Source of the DNA: CAZZNQ01 sp964655775
GTDB lineage: Bacteria; Planctomycetota; Brocadiia; SM23-32
Direction of reading: 5' to 3'
DNA length: 64,000 bases
NCBI GenBank assembly: GCA_964655775.1
Contig: CAZZNQ010000005.1
Span: forward strand, 23,566 to 87,565
Position numbers and translations under genes: made by a program. Positions 20,801 through 27,323 of the stretch are shown piece by piece. Below the pieces are notes generated by a model. It worked only from the letters and a program-made list of their open reading frames with translations. It searched no databases and had not been told where the DNA came from. Each line of letters opens with the position of its first letter. Position 1 is the first letter of the stretch.

Positions 20801-23800
20801 CGGTCCTCGATAAAGAACTGCCAATCGTCTCCGTCGGTGGTTCCGAATCCGGCCAGGTCGCCCATGTTGACGCCGTAGCCGAGGAACTGATCCGTCTCCG
20901 GTTCGAAGATGCCGTTGTAGTTCATGTCGCGGTAGAACTGAACGCTTCGCACGTCCGACCCGGCGCCATTGGTGCCGCCGCGCACGTCCACGGCCGTCAG
21001 CACCAGCCAGTCGTGCTCATAGACCTCTTCGGCCCAGATCGGCTCTCCCGCGTCCCAGCTTCCGTCGGCGCTGTCGTCGCGGAACAGCAGGTTGCCGATT
21101 ATGCCGGCAACGCTATCGTCCGTGCTCCACACGCCGTCGCTGCCATCGGTCACCTGGATCTCCTGCACGGCGTGGTATACGCCGTCGGCGTCGATGCCCG
21201 CATCGGCCCAGATATCCGTCCCGGAGGAGTAAACGTTGCCGGAGATTCCCGCCGCGTCGGCGGCCGTGTTCCACAGACCGTCGCCGCCGTCCCAGATCTG
21301 CGTTTCGCCGGCGTCGTAGAGCCCGTTGCTGTTGGCGTCGTGCCAGATCTCTTCGGCCCAGTTGAACTTCGCGTCGCCGTTGGTATCCTCGAATATGTAG
21401 GTTCCCTGCGTGCCGACGGGGTTGCCCACTATCGCGCCCAAGCCGGCGGCGTCGCTGATGTCATACTCCCAGTCATAGACGCCGTTGGAGGAAAGGACGC
21501 CCGCGCTGCCGTCCTGCCACAGGTCCTCTCCCGGATCCCACCGACCGTTGAAGTTCGCATCGTTGAACAAAACGTCGCCGCGGACACCGTGGTCACCGGG
21601 GGCCAGCACTGGCCCGCCGTCCAGCACCAGGGCGTCGTCATCGATATTGGTGTGGCCGGCAATGACGCGCCTGTAGATGCCATCGACCTGCAGGGCCGCG
21701 ACAGACGGGGCCTCGTTCACAAACGTGGCCTTGGCCCTGCTCGCAGTGCCCTGGTCGTCCGTGGCCTGAGCCCAGTAGATCCTGGACACATCGCCGTCGA
21801 ACGGCCCGGAGAAGCTCCAGCCGTCGCCTCCGTCCGTATCGACCCCCAGCAGGACGTCGTCGGTGCCGGGATCGGTGGGATTGAATACGCCGTCGCCGCC
21901 GTCCGCGTAGAACGCGACCGATGCGGCGAAGCCGTCAACGTCCTGCACGCCCTTGGCCGTCAGAACGAGCGTGTCGCCCGCGTCTATGTCCGACCGGTTT
22001 GCGTTCAGCGTCCAGATAAGCGGGCGCTGGTTGTAGGCGACGGTCAGGGATTCGGTCGCACTGTACCCTTCGTACTCCGGATTGTTGATCGGGTCATAGC
22101 GATTATCGTGTGCGCGGGCGTAGTAGGTGACCTCCATCTGGGCGTGGTAGCCCGGAAGCACCGAGTAGCGCCCGCCGAAGTCGAACGGCAGACCCGCCTG
22201 CGCGATCTCCGCGTCGTAGGGATCCAGACTCAACGGGTTCGAGGTCTGGTATGGATCGGCCTCGTTCAGCGTGGCGATATTGAGCTTCTCGCCCACGACA
22301 AGGTTGGCAAGCCCATCGCCGTCGAAATCGCCTGCGAGTAGCGCGCCCGGCGAATCGAACGGACCGTCGAACGCGTAGTCGGTGATATGATACGCGGAGA
22401 ACGGCGCGTCGAAGTCTCCGGTATACATGTACTCGTGCACGCCGAAGTTGGCCGAATGCCCGCCTTCATTCAGGAAGATGGACAGCGACCCGTTGGCGTT
22501 CGTCGTCACCAGGTCCATGTAGGGATCGCGCGGAGCGGCGTCGCCCTCTTCGGCCTCGACGCTCCCCTGCGCCCACCACCATCCGGGCGTTCCGTAAGTC
22601 TGCCGCGTGGTGTCGGCGTCTATGTTGTACGTGACAAGGTCCGTCGGCGACCCATTGGTCAGGTATGTGCCCGGGTGCATGTCGGCCCAGAGGTCTTCGC
22701 CTGGATCCCAGAAGCCCGACGAATCCTCGTCGTAGTAGTAGACGTTCCCCTGAATGCCGACCGTCCCGTCCGGCACGCGCCAATCGTCTACGTTGTGGAT
22801 CGGCGTGTCGATCCCATCGTCATAGACGTTATCGCCGTTCTGATCGGCCCAGATGCCCTCGCCGTAGTCCCAGGTATGGTTGCCGTTGATATCGTAGAAG
22901 TAGACGTTGTCCTGGGTGTCGGTGCCGTTGCCCAGGATGTCCCAGAACGGATACGTATACGTCGCGGCGTTGCTGTCGTAGACCCGGGAGTTATCCGTGA
23001 TTCTCAGGTCGGTATCGTCGTCGTAACGGCTCCTGGTGCCGAAACCGTCAGCCGACCGATCCTGGTTCGGGTAGAGGCCGGCGTAGATCTCGTTCGATCC
23101 CGACATGTAGTGATTGCCGAGAAGGACGGTTACGCGGTTGTTCCTGGAGTTCGCCGTGGCGATGTCGATATCCAGCAACTCGTTGGGGACGTTGTCCCAA
23201 TCGTCTTCCAGGAAGTTTGTTGCGACGATCGAGTCGCCGGCGCCGATCGGCTCGTCGGGACTGGGGGTGCGGGACTCGGCCCACACGCCCTCGCCGATGC
23301 TCCAATCGCCGTCCATATCCGCATCGCCGAAGAACACTCTACCGTGAATGCCCGTAGAGCCGTCTGGCACGTCCCAGCCGTCGCCGTTATCCGCAACCTG
23401 CGTGTCGAGACCAAGATCGTAAACGTCGTCACCGGTAAGGTCGGCCCATACGTCTTCACCGGCCTCCCAGAACCCGTTCTCGTTGGCATCCCAGAAGAAG
23501 ATGTTGCCCTGAAGGGCCACGATCTCGGATCCCACGGGAACCGGCGTGTCGCCTACATCGTCAGCCGTACCGGCGAGATAGGCGGCGTCATTCGAGCTAC
23601 CCTCCGACCAGATGAACTCGCCGGGGTCCCAGACACCGTTGCCGCTTGCGTCGTAGAAGTACAGGTCACCGGTGATTCCCTCCGCCAGGCCGGCCACGTT
23701 CCAATCGGAAGGATTCCATATCTGCCGGTCGGTGCCGTAGTTATAGAGCAGTTCGTTGGCGTAGTCTTCATCTGCCCAGACATCCTCGCCATCGTTGATG

Positions 23801-26682
23801 TCGTAGAGCCCATCTGCATCGGCATCGTAGAAGGCCAGGTCGCCCTGGATGCCGTTTGCCGGCCCACCGGGGGTGTGCAGCATCAGGTCATAGTCATTGA
23901 CGTCTGCGCCAAAGCCGTAGACCCGCACGTACCACGTACCCGCCGCAAGGCCGTTGAGCGAGATAGTCTCGTTGTCCGTAATGCTGTTTGCCGTGGTCTG
24001 CAGCACGCCACCATCATCGTACAGCGCCATGTCCAGGTCGCCGTCGGCATGCGTGAACAGGATCTCCACGTAATCGGCGGCCGTACCCGCGGCACCCATG
24101 GTGAAGCTGTACCAATCCTCGTCGGCTGCCGGATCGATACTCAGGCCGTACCACGCGTTCATCGTCCCGACAGGATTCAGGCTATGCGCAGAAGCGAAAT
24201 CCTCGTTCGGCTCCCATGGCTCCCCGACGGCTTCCGGCAGTATCACCGTGTCGGAATCGTCGAAAGTTGCACTGCCTATCCGAATCTCGAGGCCGTATTC
24301 GCCTTCGCTGGCCGGCGAACCGGCGTATTGACCGGTGATCGGGTTGAAGGGAGGATCCCCGAACAGTCCGCCGATGCCGATGTAATAATTACCCGTCTCC
24401 GGAAGCTGGGGCACGATCAGGATGTTTGAATCCGGGACCTCCTCATCCATCTGAATGCCGGCGATCAGCAGCCCGTTCTCATCATAGAGGCCAATGTCGG
24501 CACTGATTGGGTCGCTGACTCCGGGCCGATACGGAACGGGATGCAGAGTGATCTCCAGGTACTGACCCTCTTCACCGGTGAGCCGGTACATATCGATATC
24601 GGTACCGAAGATACTCGGGTTGTAGTAGGGTCCTTCTTCCGCGTAGATGCTCACCGGCGTATCGCCCAGACGGTACGTGAATGCCGCCCCCAGCTCTCTA
24701 TAGCCGTAGATCACATGCTGGTCGCTCGCACCGGTGATACCCGTCTCCGTCGCCCGGCCTATCACACCGCCGGCGTCGCCAAAGAAACCGGTCCCGTCGT
24801 TCCACAGGAAGAGCGGACCGTCGAAACCGACAGTAGCCAGGTCGACGTCGCCGTCCTGGTCCAGGTCGGCGGCCACTATGTCCTCCGGCGCTACGCCCGG
24901 ACCGGGCAACACATAAGAGGCGTTGATCGCGAAGGCACCCGTACCGTCGCCTAACAGGACGGCAACCGCCCCCTCGGTGCCCTGCAGAGGATCGGCGAGG
25001 GCGTCATCGCGAGAAGCGGCCGCCGCCACGTCGAGGATGCCGTCGCCGTTCAGATCGGCCACGGCCAGTGCCTGGGGATAGATGCTGTCCGTGCTGCCCC
25101 ACCGCAGGTCATAGGTCGTCTCCGTGGCGAAACCACCCGCCCCGTCGTTCAGGAGCACGGAGATGCGGTCCGTCGCGGAGTTGGCCGTAACGATGTCGGC
25201 GTAGCCATCGCCGTCGAAATCGCCTACCTGAAGATCGGTCGGCTCATACTGCTGATACGGGTTGCCGGCGGGCGGAGCCCCAATGGGCACAAGGCTGTCG
25301 GCCGCGAACTGTCCGCTTCCGTTGTTCAGGAGCACAACAACCATATCCGGCCCGAGAGTGGCCGTCACGTCAACGGTGGCGGCAACGTCCAGGTCGCCGT
25401 CCAGATCAAAGTCCGCCTGCGCGAGCGCAGTGATGGCCCACGATGGCGTGAACTCCCAGTTGTACCCGTCCGCGCCGTCGAAGTCCGTCCATCCGTCTGT
25501 GGGCGAACCGTAGTCGGGCATGTCGGCTGGCGGATCCCAGGCGCTGAAGACCACGTTGCGTATGAAGCCGTCCGCATCGGCCACGCCCAGCGCGTCCAAC
25601 ACAATCTGCTCGTCGACAGCATTGGTCACCGGCGTATTGACCACTTCGTCCAGGCTGGGATTCTGGTTGAGAGTCCAGACCGCCTCGCTGACGTTGCCCT
25701 CGGTGTCCTCAGCAACAGCGAAATAGACCGGGCTGACGTCGGGGTCCCAGGTTGCCTGAACGGTGAGCTGCCATTGCCCGCCTCCCAGGTCCACGCCGGA
25801 GCCCAGGAGCTGGTCCTGAACCGGGTTGTAATGCCCGCTGTCGAACACGTCCCTGTAGAAGAGCACGCTCGTCACAGCGCTGTCGGTATCGGCAACACCG
25901 GACGCCACGAAAGTAACGTACTCGCCCTGAACGATGGGGTTGGGGTCGTTGGCTACGGCTGCGATGGTCGGCCGCTGGTCGACATGGCCGGTCGTGAACG
26001 GACCCAGCGCGCCGTCGTCGTCGCTGGCCCGCGCGAAGTAGTCGCCCACCGTCCATTCGACGGTGCCGGTCCAGGTCCAGCCGTTGCTGCCATCTGTATC
26101 TCTGCCCAGGAACTCGTCGGCCGCGTCCCAGGTCCCGTTGTTGTTCGTATCGTGGAAGAACTCCACGTAGTTCACGAGACCGTCCGGATCAGCCACCCCG
26201 CCGGCAATGAGGGTAAGGGTGTCGCCCGGCGAGACGGCGTCGGGGTCCCCGGTCAGAGACCCGACGGTGGGCAATGCGTTGACGGTGCCGGTTGTCACCG
26301 CCGCAGCGCTGGTCTCCCCCGCCGAGTCTTCCGCCTCCGCGAAGTAGTACCATAGCCCGGCTCCCCAGTTGGCTGGAGCCTGCACGCTCCAACCGCCCGC
26401 AGAACTGGTGTCGGAACCGACGATAGTGTCGGTCCCGGGGTCAAAGACGCTGTCTGCGCTGCGGTAGAAGTCGACCTGGACGATGTTTCCCCCATCCGGG
26501 TCGATCACGTTGTTCGCCGTGAGAACAACGTTGCTGCCCTGGTTCACCGGGTCCGGAGTGTCCGTCAGTGACTGGATGACGGGCGCCGCCAGCAAAAGGC
26601 GGCTCTCCAGCTGTTCGACCCCAAGAGTGACTTTGCGTGACTTCCCATGCTTCCGATTCCGATCCCTCGCCGTTTCGTTCAT
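14890..26682 (-). CDS. Giant LEPR-XLL surface protein (3,930 aa) with Ig-like, FG-GAP/VCBS, PPC and beta-solenoid domains
   Basis: The N-terminus carries the planctomycete LEPR-XLL export motif (VEQLESRLLLAA, about residues 22-33). Then come Ig-like repeats of about 95 residues; roughly fifteen copies occur across the protein, with consensus PDPVxxGxxLTLTA, DxDGxVxxVxFYRDxNxNG, LLG and TYFAxAxDxxGxWS. FG-GAP/VCBS propeller blades (DFDGDGYADIVTAN, DFDDDDRIDLAVAE) appear in two blocks. A pre-peptidase C-terminal (PPC) domain lies at about 820-935. Ten EF-hand-like repeats lie between about 944 and 1890. From about 3480 the chain is a glycine-rich solenoid (GKFKIKGG, SKIKIGGS). No membrane helix, PEP-CTERM or dockerin was seen. 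I chose the ATG at 26682, 21 codons before the motif. Very likely secreted, calcium-binding and adhesive or structural. Confidence 0.9.
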   Translation of the reverse strand: MNETARDRNRKHGKSRKVTLGVEQLESRLLLAAPVIQSLTDTPDPVNQGSNVVLTANNVIDPDGGNIVQVDFYRSADSVFDPGTDTIVGSDTSSAGGWSVQAPANWGAGLWYYFAEAEDSAGETSAAAVTTGTVNALPTVGSLTGDPDAVSPGDTLTLIAGGVADPDGLVNYVEFFHDTNNNGTWDAADEFLGRDTDGSNGWTWTGTVEWTVGDYFARASDDDGALGPFTTGHVDQRPTIAAVANDPNPIVQGEYVTFVASGVADTDSAVTSVLFYRDVFDSGHYNPVQDQLLGSGVDLGGGQWQLTVQATWDPDVSPVYFAVAEDTEGNVSEAVWTLNQNPSLDEVVNTPVTNAVDEQIVLDALGVADADGFIRNVVFSAWDPPADMPDYGSPTDGWTDFDGADGYNWEFTPSWAITALAQADFDLDGDLDVAATVDVTATLGPDMVVVLLNNGSGQFAADSLVPIGAPPAGNPYQQYEPTDLQVGDFDGDGYADIVTANSATDRISVLLNDGAGGFATETTYDLRWGSTDSIYPQALAVADLNGDGILDVAAAASRDDALADPLQGTEGAVAVLLGDGTGAFAINASYVLPGPGVAPEDIVAADLDQDGDVDLATVGFDGPLFLWNDGTGFFGDAGGVIGRATETGITGASDQHVIYGYRELGAAFTYRLGDTPVSIYAEEGPYYNPSIFGTDIDMYRLTGEEGQYLEITLHPVPYRPGVSDPISADIGLYDENGLLIAGIQMDEEVPDSNILIVPQLPETGNYYIGIGGLFGDPPFNPITGQYAGSPASEGEYGLEIRIGSATFDDSDTVILPEAVGEPWEPNEDFASAHSLNPVGTMNAWYGLSIDPAADEDWYSFTMGAAGTAADYVEILFTHADGDLDMALYDDGGVLQTTANSITDNETISLNGLAAGTWYVRVYGFGADVNDYDLMLHTPGGPANGIQGDLAFYDADADGLYDINDGEDVWADEDYANELLYNYGTDRQIWNPSDWNVAGLAEGITGDLYFYDASGNGVWDPGEFIWSEGSSNDAAYLAGTADDVGDTPVPVGSEIVALQGNIFFWDANENGFWEAGEDVWADLTGDDVYDLGLDTQVADNGDGWDVPDGSTGIHGRVFFGDADMDGDWSIGEGVWAESRTPSPDEPIGAGDSIVATNFLEDDWDNVPNELLDIDIATANSRNNRVTVLLGNHYMSGSNEIYAGLYPNQDRSADGFGTRSRYDDDTDLRITDNSRVYDSNAATYTYPFWDILGNGTDTQDNVYFYDINGNHTWDYGEGIWADQNGDNVYDDGIDTPIHNVDDWRVPDGTVGIQGNVYYYDEDSSGFWDPGEDLWADMHPGTYLTNGSPTDLVTYNIDADTTRQTYGTPGWWWAQGSVEAEEGDAAPRDPYMDLVTTNANGSLSIFLNEGGHSANFGVHEYMYTGDFDAPFSAYHITDYAFDGPFDSPGALLAGDFDGDGLANLVVGEKLNIATLNEADPYQTSNPLSLDPYDAEIAQAGLPFDFGGRYSVLPGYHAQMEVTYYARAHDNRYDPINNPEYEGYSATESLTVAYNQRPLIWTLNANRSDIDAGDTLVLTAKGVQDVDGFAASVAFYADGGDGVFNPTDPGTDDVLLGVDTDGGDGWSFSGPFDGDVSRIYWAQATDDQGTASRAKATFVNEAPSVAALQVDGIYRRVIAGHTNIDDDALVLDGGPVLAPGDHGVRGDVLFNDANFNGRWDPGEDLWQDGSAGVLSSNGVYDWEYDISDAAGLGAIVGNPVGTQGTYIFEDTNGDAKFNWAEEIWHDANSNGLYDAGETQIWDGGDGLWNTAADAAGISGNVYSSGTDIWADAGIDADGVYHAVQEIQVTDGSDGVWSTDDSVAGIIGNLLFRDDSADGSWDAGEPIWAEEVYEHDWLVLTAVDVRGGTNGAGSDVRSVQFYRDMNYNGIFEPETDQFLGYGVNMGDLAGFGTTDGDDWQFFIEDRDWVESPSFSSFFPTVEFSPGTQRFFAVAQDSNDYWSEEVSGRTHVRNIRPIISGLTGSPDPVTAGSSLTLTALGVGDAYGAVDHVAFYRDADANGILDQSVDQLIGTDGFGGDGWSLSAVVMWPSGNHRYFARVQDNYGEWSDDVAVFDGVVNGRPVFGGTFDVSDSETSATGAGPVAVAYGDFDDDDRIDLAVAESGAGTVSVLLGHGDGTFDARVPYAVGAAPSDVVATDLNGDGILDLVTANSGDGTVSVLLGVGDGTFSPQVAYAAGANPVAVAVGNADADQLGYPDIVVVNRSIGQVNVLPGTGLGMFGAPVAVAGFTAPADVAVGLVNGDSYLDLVVADAGAPGIWMLAGDGQGGFDAPVLQPTGGTSPDSLVLRDLDLDGRLDLAVSDSSGNNVTIMLGDGTGAFMPGAVLPVGNTPVAISSAYLDADTRPDLLVANSASGDVSVLLNNGGGEFAPTVNYAVGANPAVALAVVIGGDEAPDLFTAHPASGVEFWSGIEALADENSAGDYDPVDQGSTLVLETTGLRDPDGDAITLVQFYRDTNGNGSLNVGIDEQLDPDGVSFIGVQNGGLVYQWAGPVTWAVGDHTYFARAQDSRGGWSHSALQSGTVTNPPPVIVGGLQDSPDPVTQGYGLTLVAANVQDANGTIQQVEFYRDSNNNGALDLGTDEFLGVNTTAEGSDYSLMKVVDWDPGSALYFARAQDNDDAWSEVVSATGFVNGRPVVETLTPSPNPIPVNGTLTLTATGVYDTDPAGSVVRMQFYRDSNNNGKFDDGFDQVIGSDTVGGDGWSISFPVATDSLVYFARAQDDMGGWSFAATSAVVNRLPVVGQLNDSPDPITQGATIRLEASDVYDVDGQVDAVYFYRDANGNSLLDPAVDQLLGIDTTSGNGWAFLGPVTWTGGLHTYFAQARDNTGNFTRPEDSASTVGYVNRRPLVDSLMAAPDPVTRGASLTLTAVDATDLDGTVVGVQFYRDTNFNGVLDIGLDSLIGVGTNAGDIAGGADDDWTLTVATTGWEPQVQTLFVRAQDNSGSWGPVPATSGTVRVNNPPSVASLADNPDPVAQGMDLTLTALGVDDVDGTVVQVEFYRDTNGNGTFDLASDALLGTGTQVGATDWELAGVDTSGFPVGTVTYFARSQDDNGAWSTAVTGTGRVHLRPTVAGLTDTPDPVFKGNDLTLVAVDVVDPDALGVSLVRFYRDADGDDVLDPLIDELLGVGENIGNVSGGAGNEWRLIVGTAGWPAGDQTYFAIAYDVDGGESLSVQTDGVVVTTEPSLAGVTDNPDPVVRGEDLTLTAIDASDTDGVVTEVRFYYDSNANGTLETATDELLGTGTNVGDIGGGNEDEWQLVVPAGTTWPLGPTTYFAVPVDDDTAVGDEVSTIGEVGNHAPEIDGSLTAEWDPVAIGQDQTLTVNGVQDIEPAPFGGVVDVEFWRDLDGDGVFDDAVDELLGSGVDMGGGVWQLTVDTSGWSFNPDQVYFVRALDIDSDYSPVVSTAGEVNYTLIASRQIGDTWVSFYDMDPDNGVSAPEIAWGRNQRTSTMDIFVDTRQDLPFYIREIELLGNGAQTRDLGIVVSGLTGLRDFKDSRDLAFNAPVAFLAVQGHIGEAEFDNGLSGANLNGFISVDGWVLPDDIDEDGLTYDETGLYAFGFISEAYFGMRNTGDIVSERSIGKLESDAGFFGDVVAWGGGIEEVDSFGHIAGDIMAYGGIEDVSAKAGDILGDVTALADPWASTIGKIEAKADYNAVGAWVGGGIHSDIYSSGAILKVYAKGGDFGSSIVAESTLGKFKIKGGNLSGLVQADEIGKIDVKTAKRKDTGTYVGGGLIDAQIKATNGLSKLKTSAGAANLTLEAGVASKIKIGGSVVDSMFDFSVGASKIKIGGSAIDSELSADVGIAKMDVRGNWTDTSLDAQTLGKVKVRGNISSTTGPDDEIRAHTGTFKLYEMGDKYTIFDAAGLWLDGVHAYVL
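21010..23853 (-). repeat. Ten EF-hand-like internal repeats within the giant surface protein
   Basis: About ten units share the pattern GxxGxxxFxDxxxxGxWDxGExxWAD, for example FYDASGNGVWDPGEFIW, FWDANENGFWEAGEDVW, YYDEDSSGFWDPGEDLW and FNDANFNGRWDPGEDLW. The D-x-N/D-x-N/D-G spacing with a later acidic residue looks like a calcium loop. Many units are followed by a second loop such as TGDDVYDLG or DANSNGLYDAG. They are interrupted by a VCBS/FG-GAP block and an Ig-like unit. Confidence 0.75.
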
Positions 26683-27323
26683 CTTCGCACCCCAATACCC
26701 CAACGTGCCGAAGTGTTCCGCGAATGACCTAACTCTTTTTGTTTCTGCAAGGCCCGCCGCCTGAAAAGACGAACGAAGTGCCCCACAGATGAACTCTTTG
26801 GTCTGCACCTCCTGAATGACCCCTGGGGGATTAGCCCATTACGACCCCAATACCCCAGAACGCAAAGTCTTATACGCCAAAACCGTACGCAAGTCAAGCC
26901 TTTTCCCGTGGTTTCCTCAGTGTTTCTCCGGCACTTCCCTAAGCAACCCCGCGGCAGTGGGGTCCCGCGACAGCCCTTGTTGACATACAACAACTGCACT
27001 GCCAGCCGGATACGATAGACTCGGGCATGCCATTCACCGCCCTGAATCCACGGCCCCCGGCCCGGACTTATTGGTTCTCAGATGAGGACCTTGGCACCCA
27101 AGAACTCATCCTCTTGATGCCCCGACTGGGCACTCCCGATAGTTGAGAACGCAATGACGCACCGTCGCCTGATCGCCACTCGCAGCAAAGGACCAGGCCT
27201 GTGCACTGGGTGCAGTGGAACGTTCGATCAGTGCCGGGCAGCCTGCGTCGCACGCGAGATCGGTGAGAACTCCGGCATCAGCTTCGCGGCGCACATCCTC
27301 CGGAATCCGGCACTTCGGACCGC
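26683..27323. other. Intergenic leader region between the two LEPR-XLL genes
   Basis: 641 bp without a convincing gene. On the minus strand it is the upstream region of the giant gene. It holds two exact copies of TGGGGTATTGGGGT (26689-26702 and 26844-26857, minus-strand reading), 155 bp apart; the nearer one is 7 bases before the ATG. Between them, AAAGAGTT followed by CACTTCG occurs twice. Short frames here (for example minus 26679-26999) have no protein-like composition. The rest, 27002-27323, shows nothing recognised. Confidence 0.5.

Noticed and set aside
17320..24429. Several long plus-strand frames (up to 990 codons) opposite the giant gene
   Set aside because: They follow the repeat period of the minus-strand Ig-like units and are rich in V, R, H and D as expected for antisense of that protein. 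No start signals or homology.
26683..26808. GTG start at 26808 for the giant protein
   Set aside because: AGGAG lies directly against the GTG with no spacing, and the extra 42 residues precede the LEPR-XLL motif without resembling an export signal.
26679..26999. 106-codon minus frame in the leader of the giant gene
   Set aside because: Overlaps the true start, reads through both G-rich repeat copies and has no homology or ribosome site.
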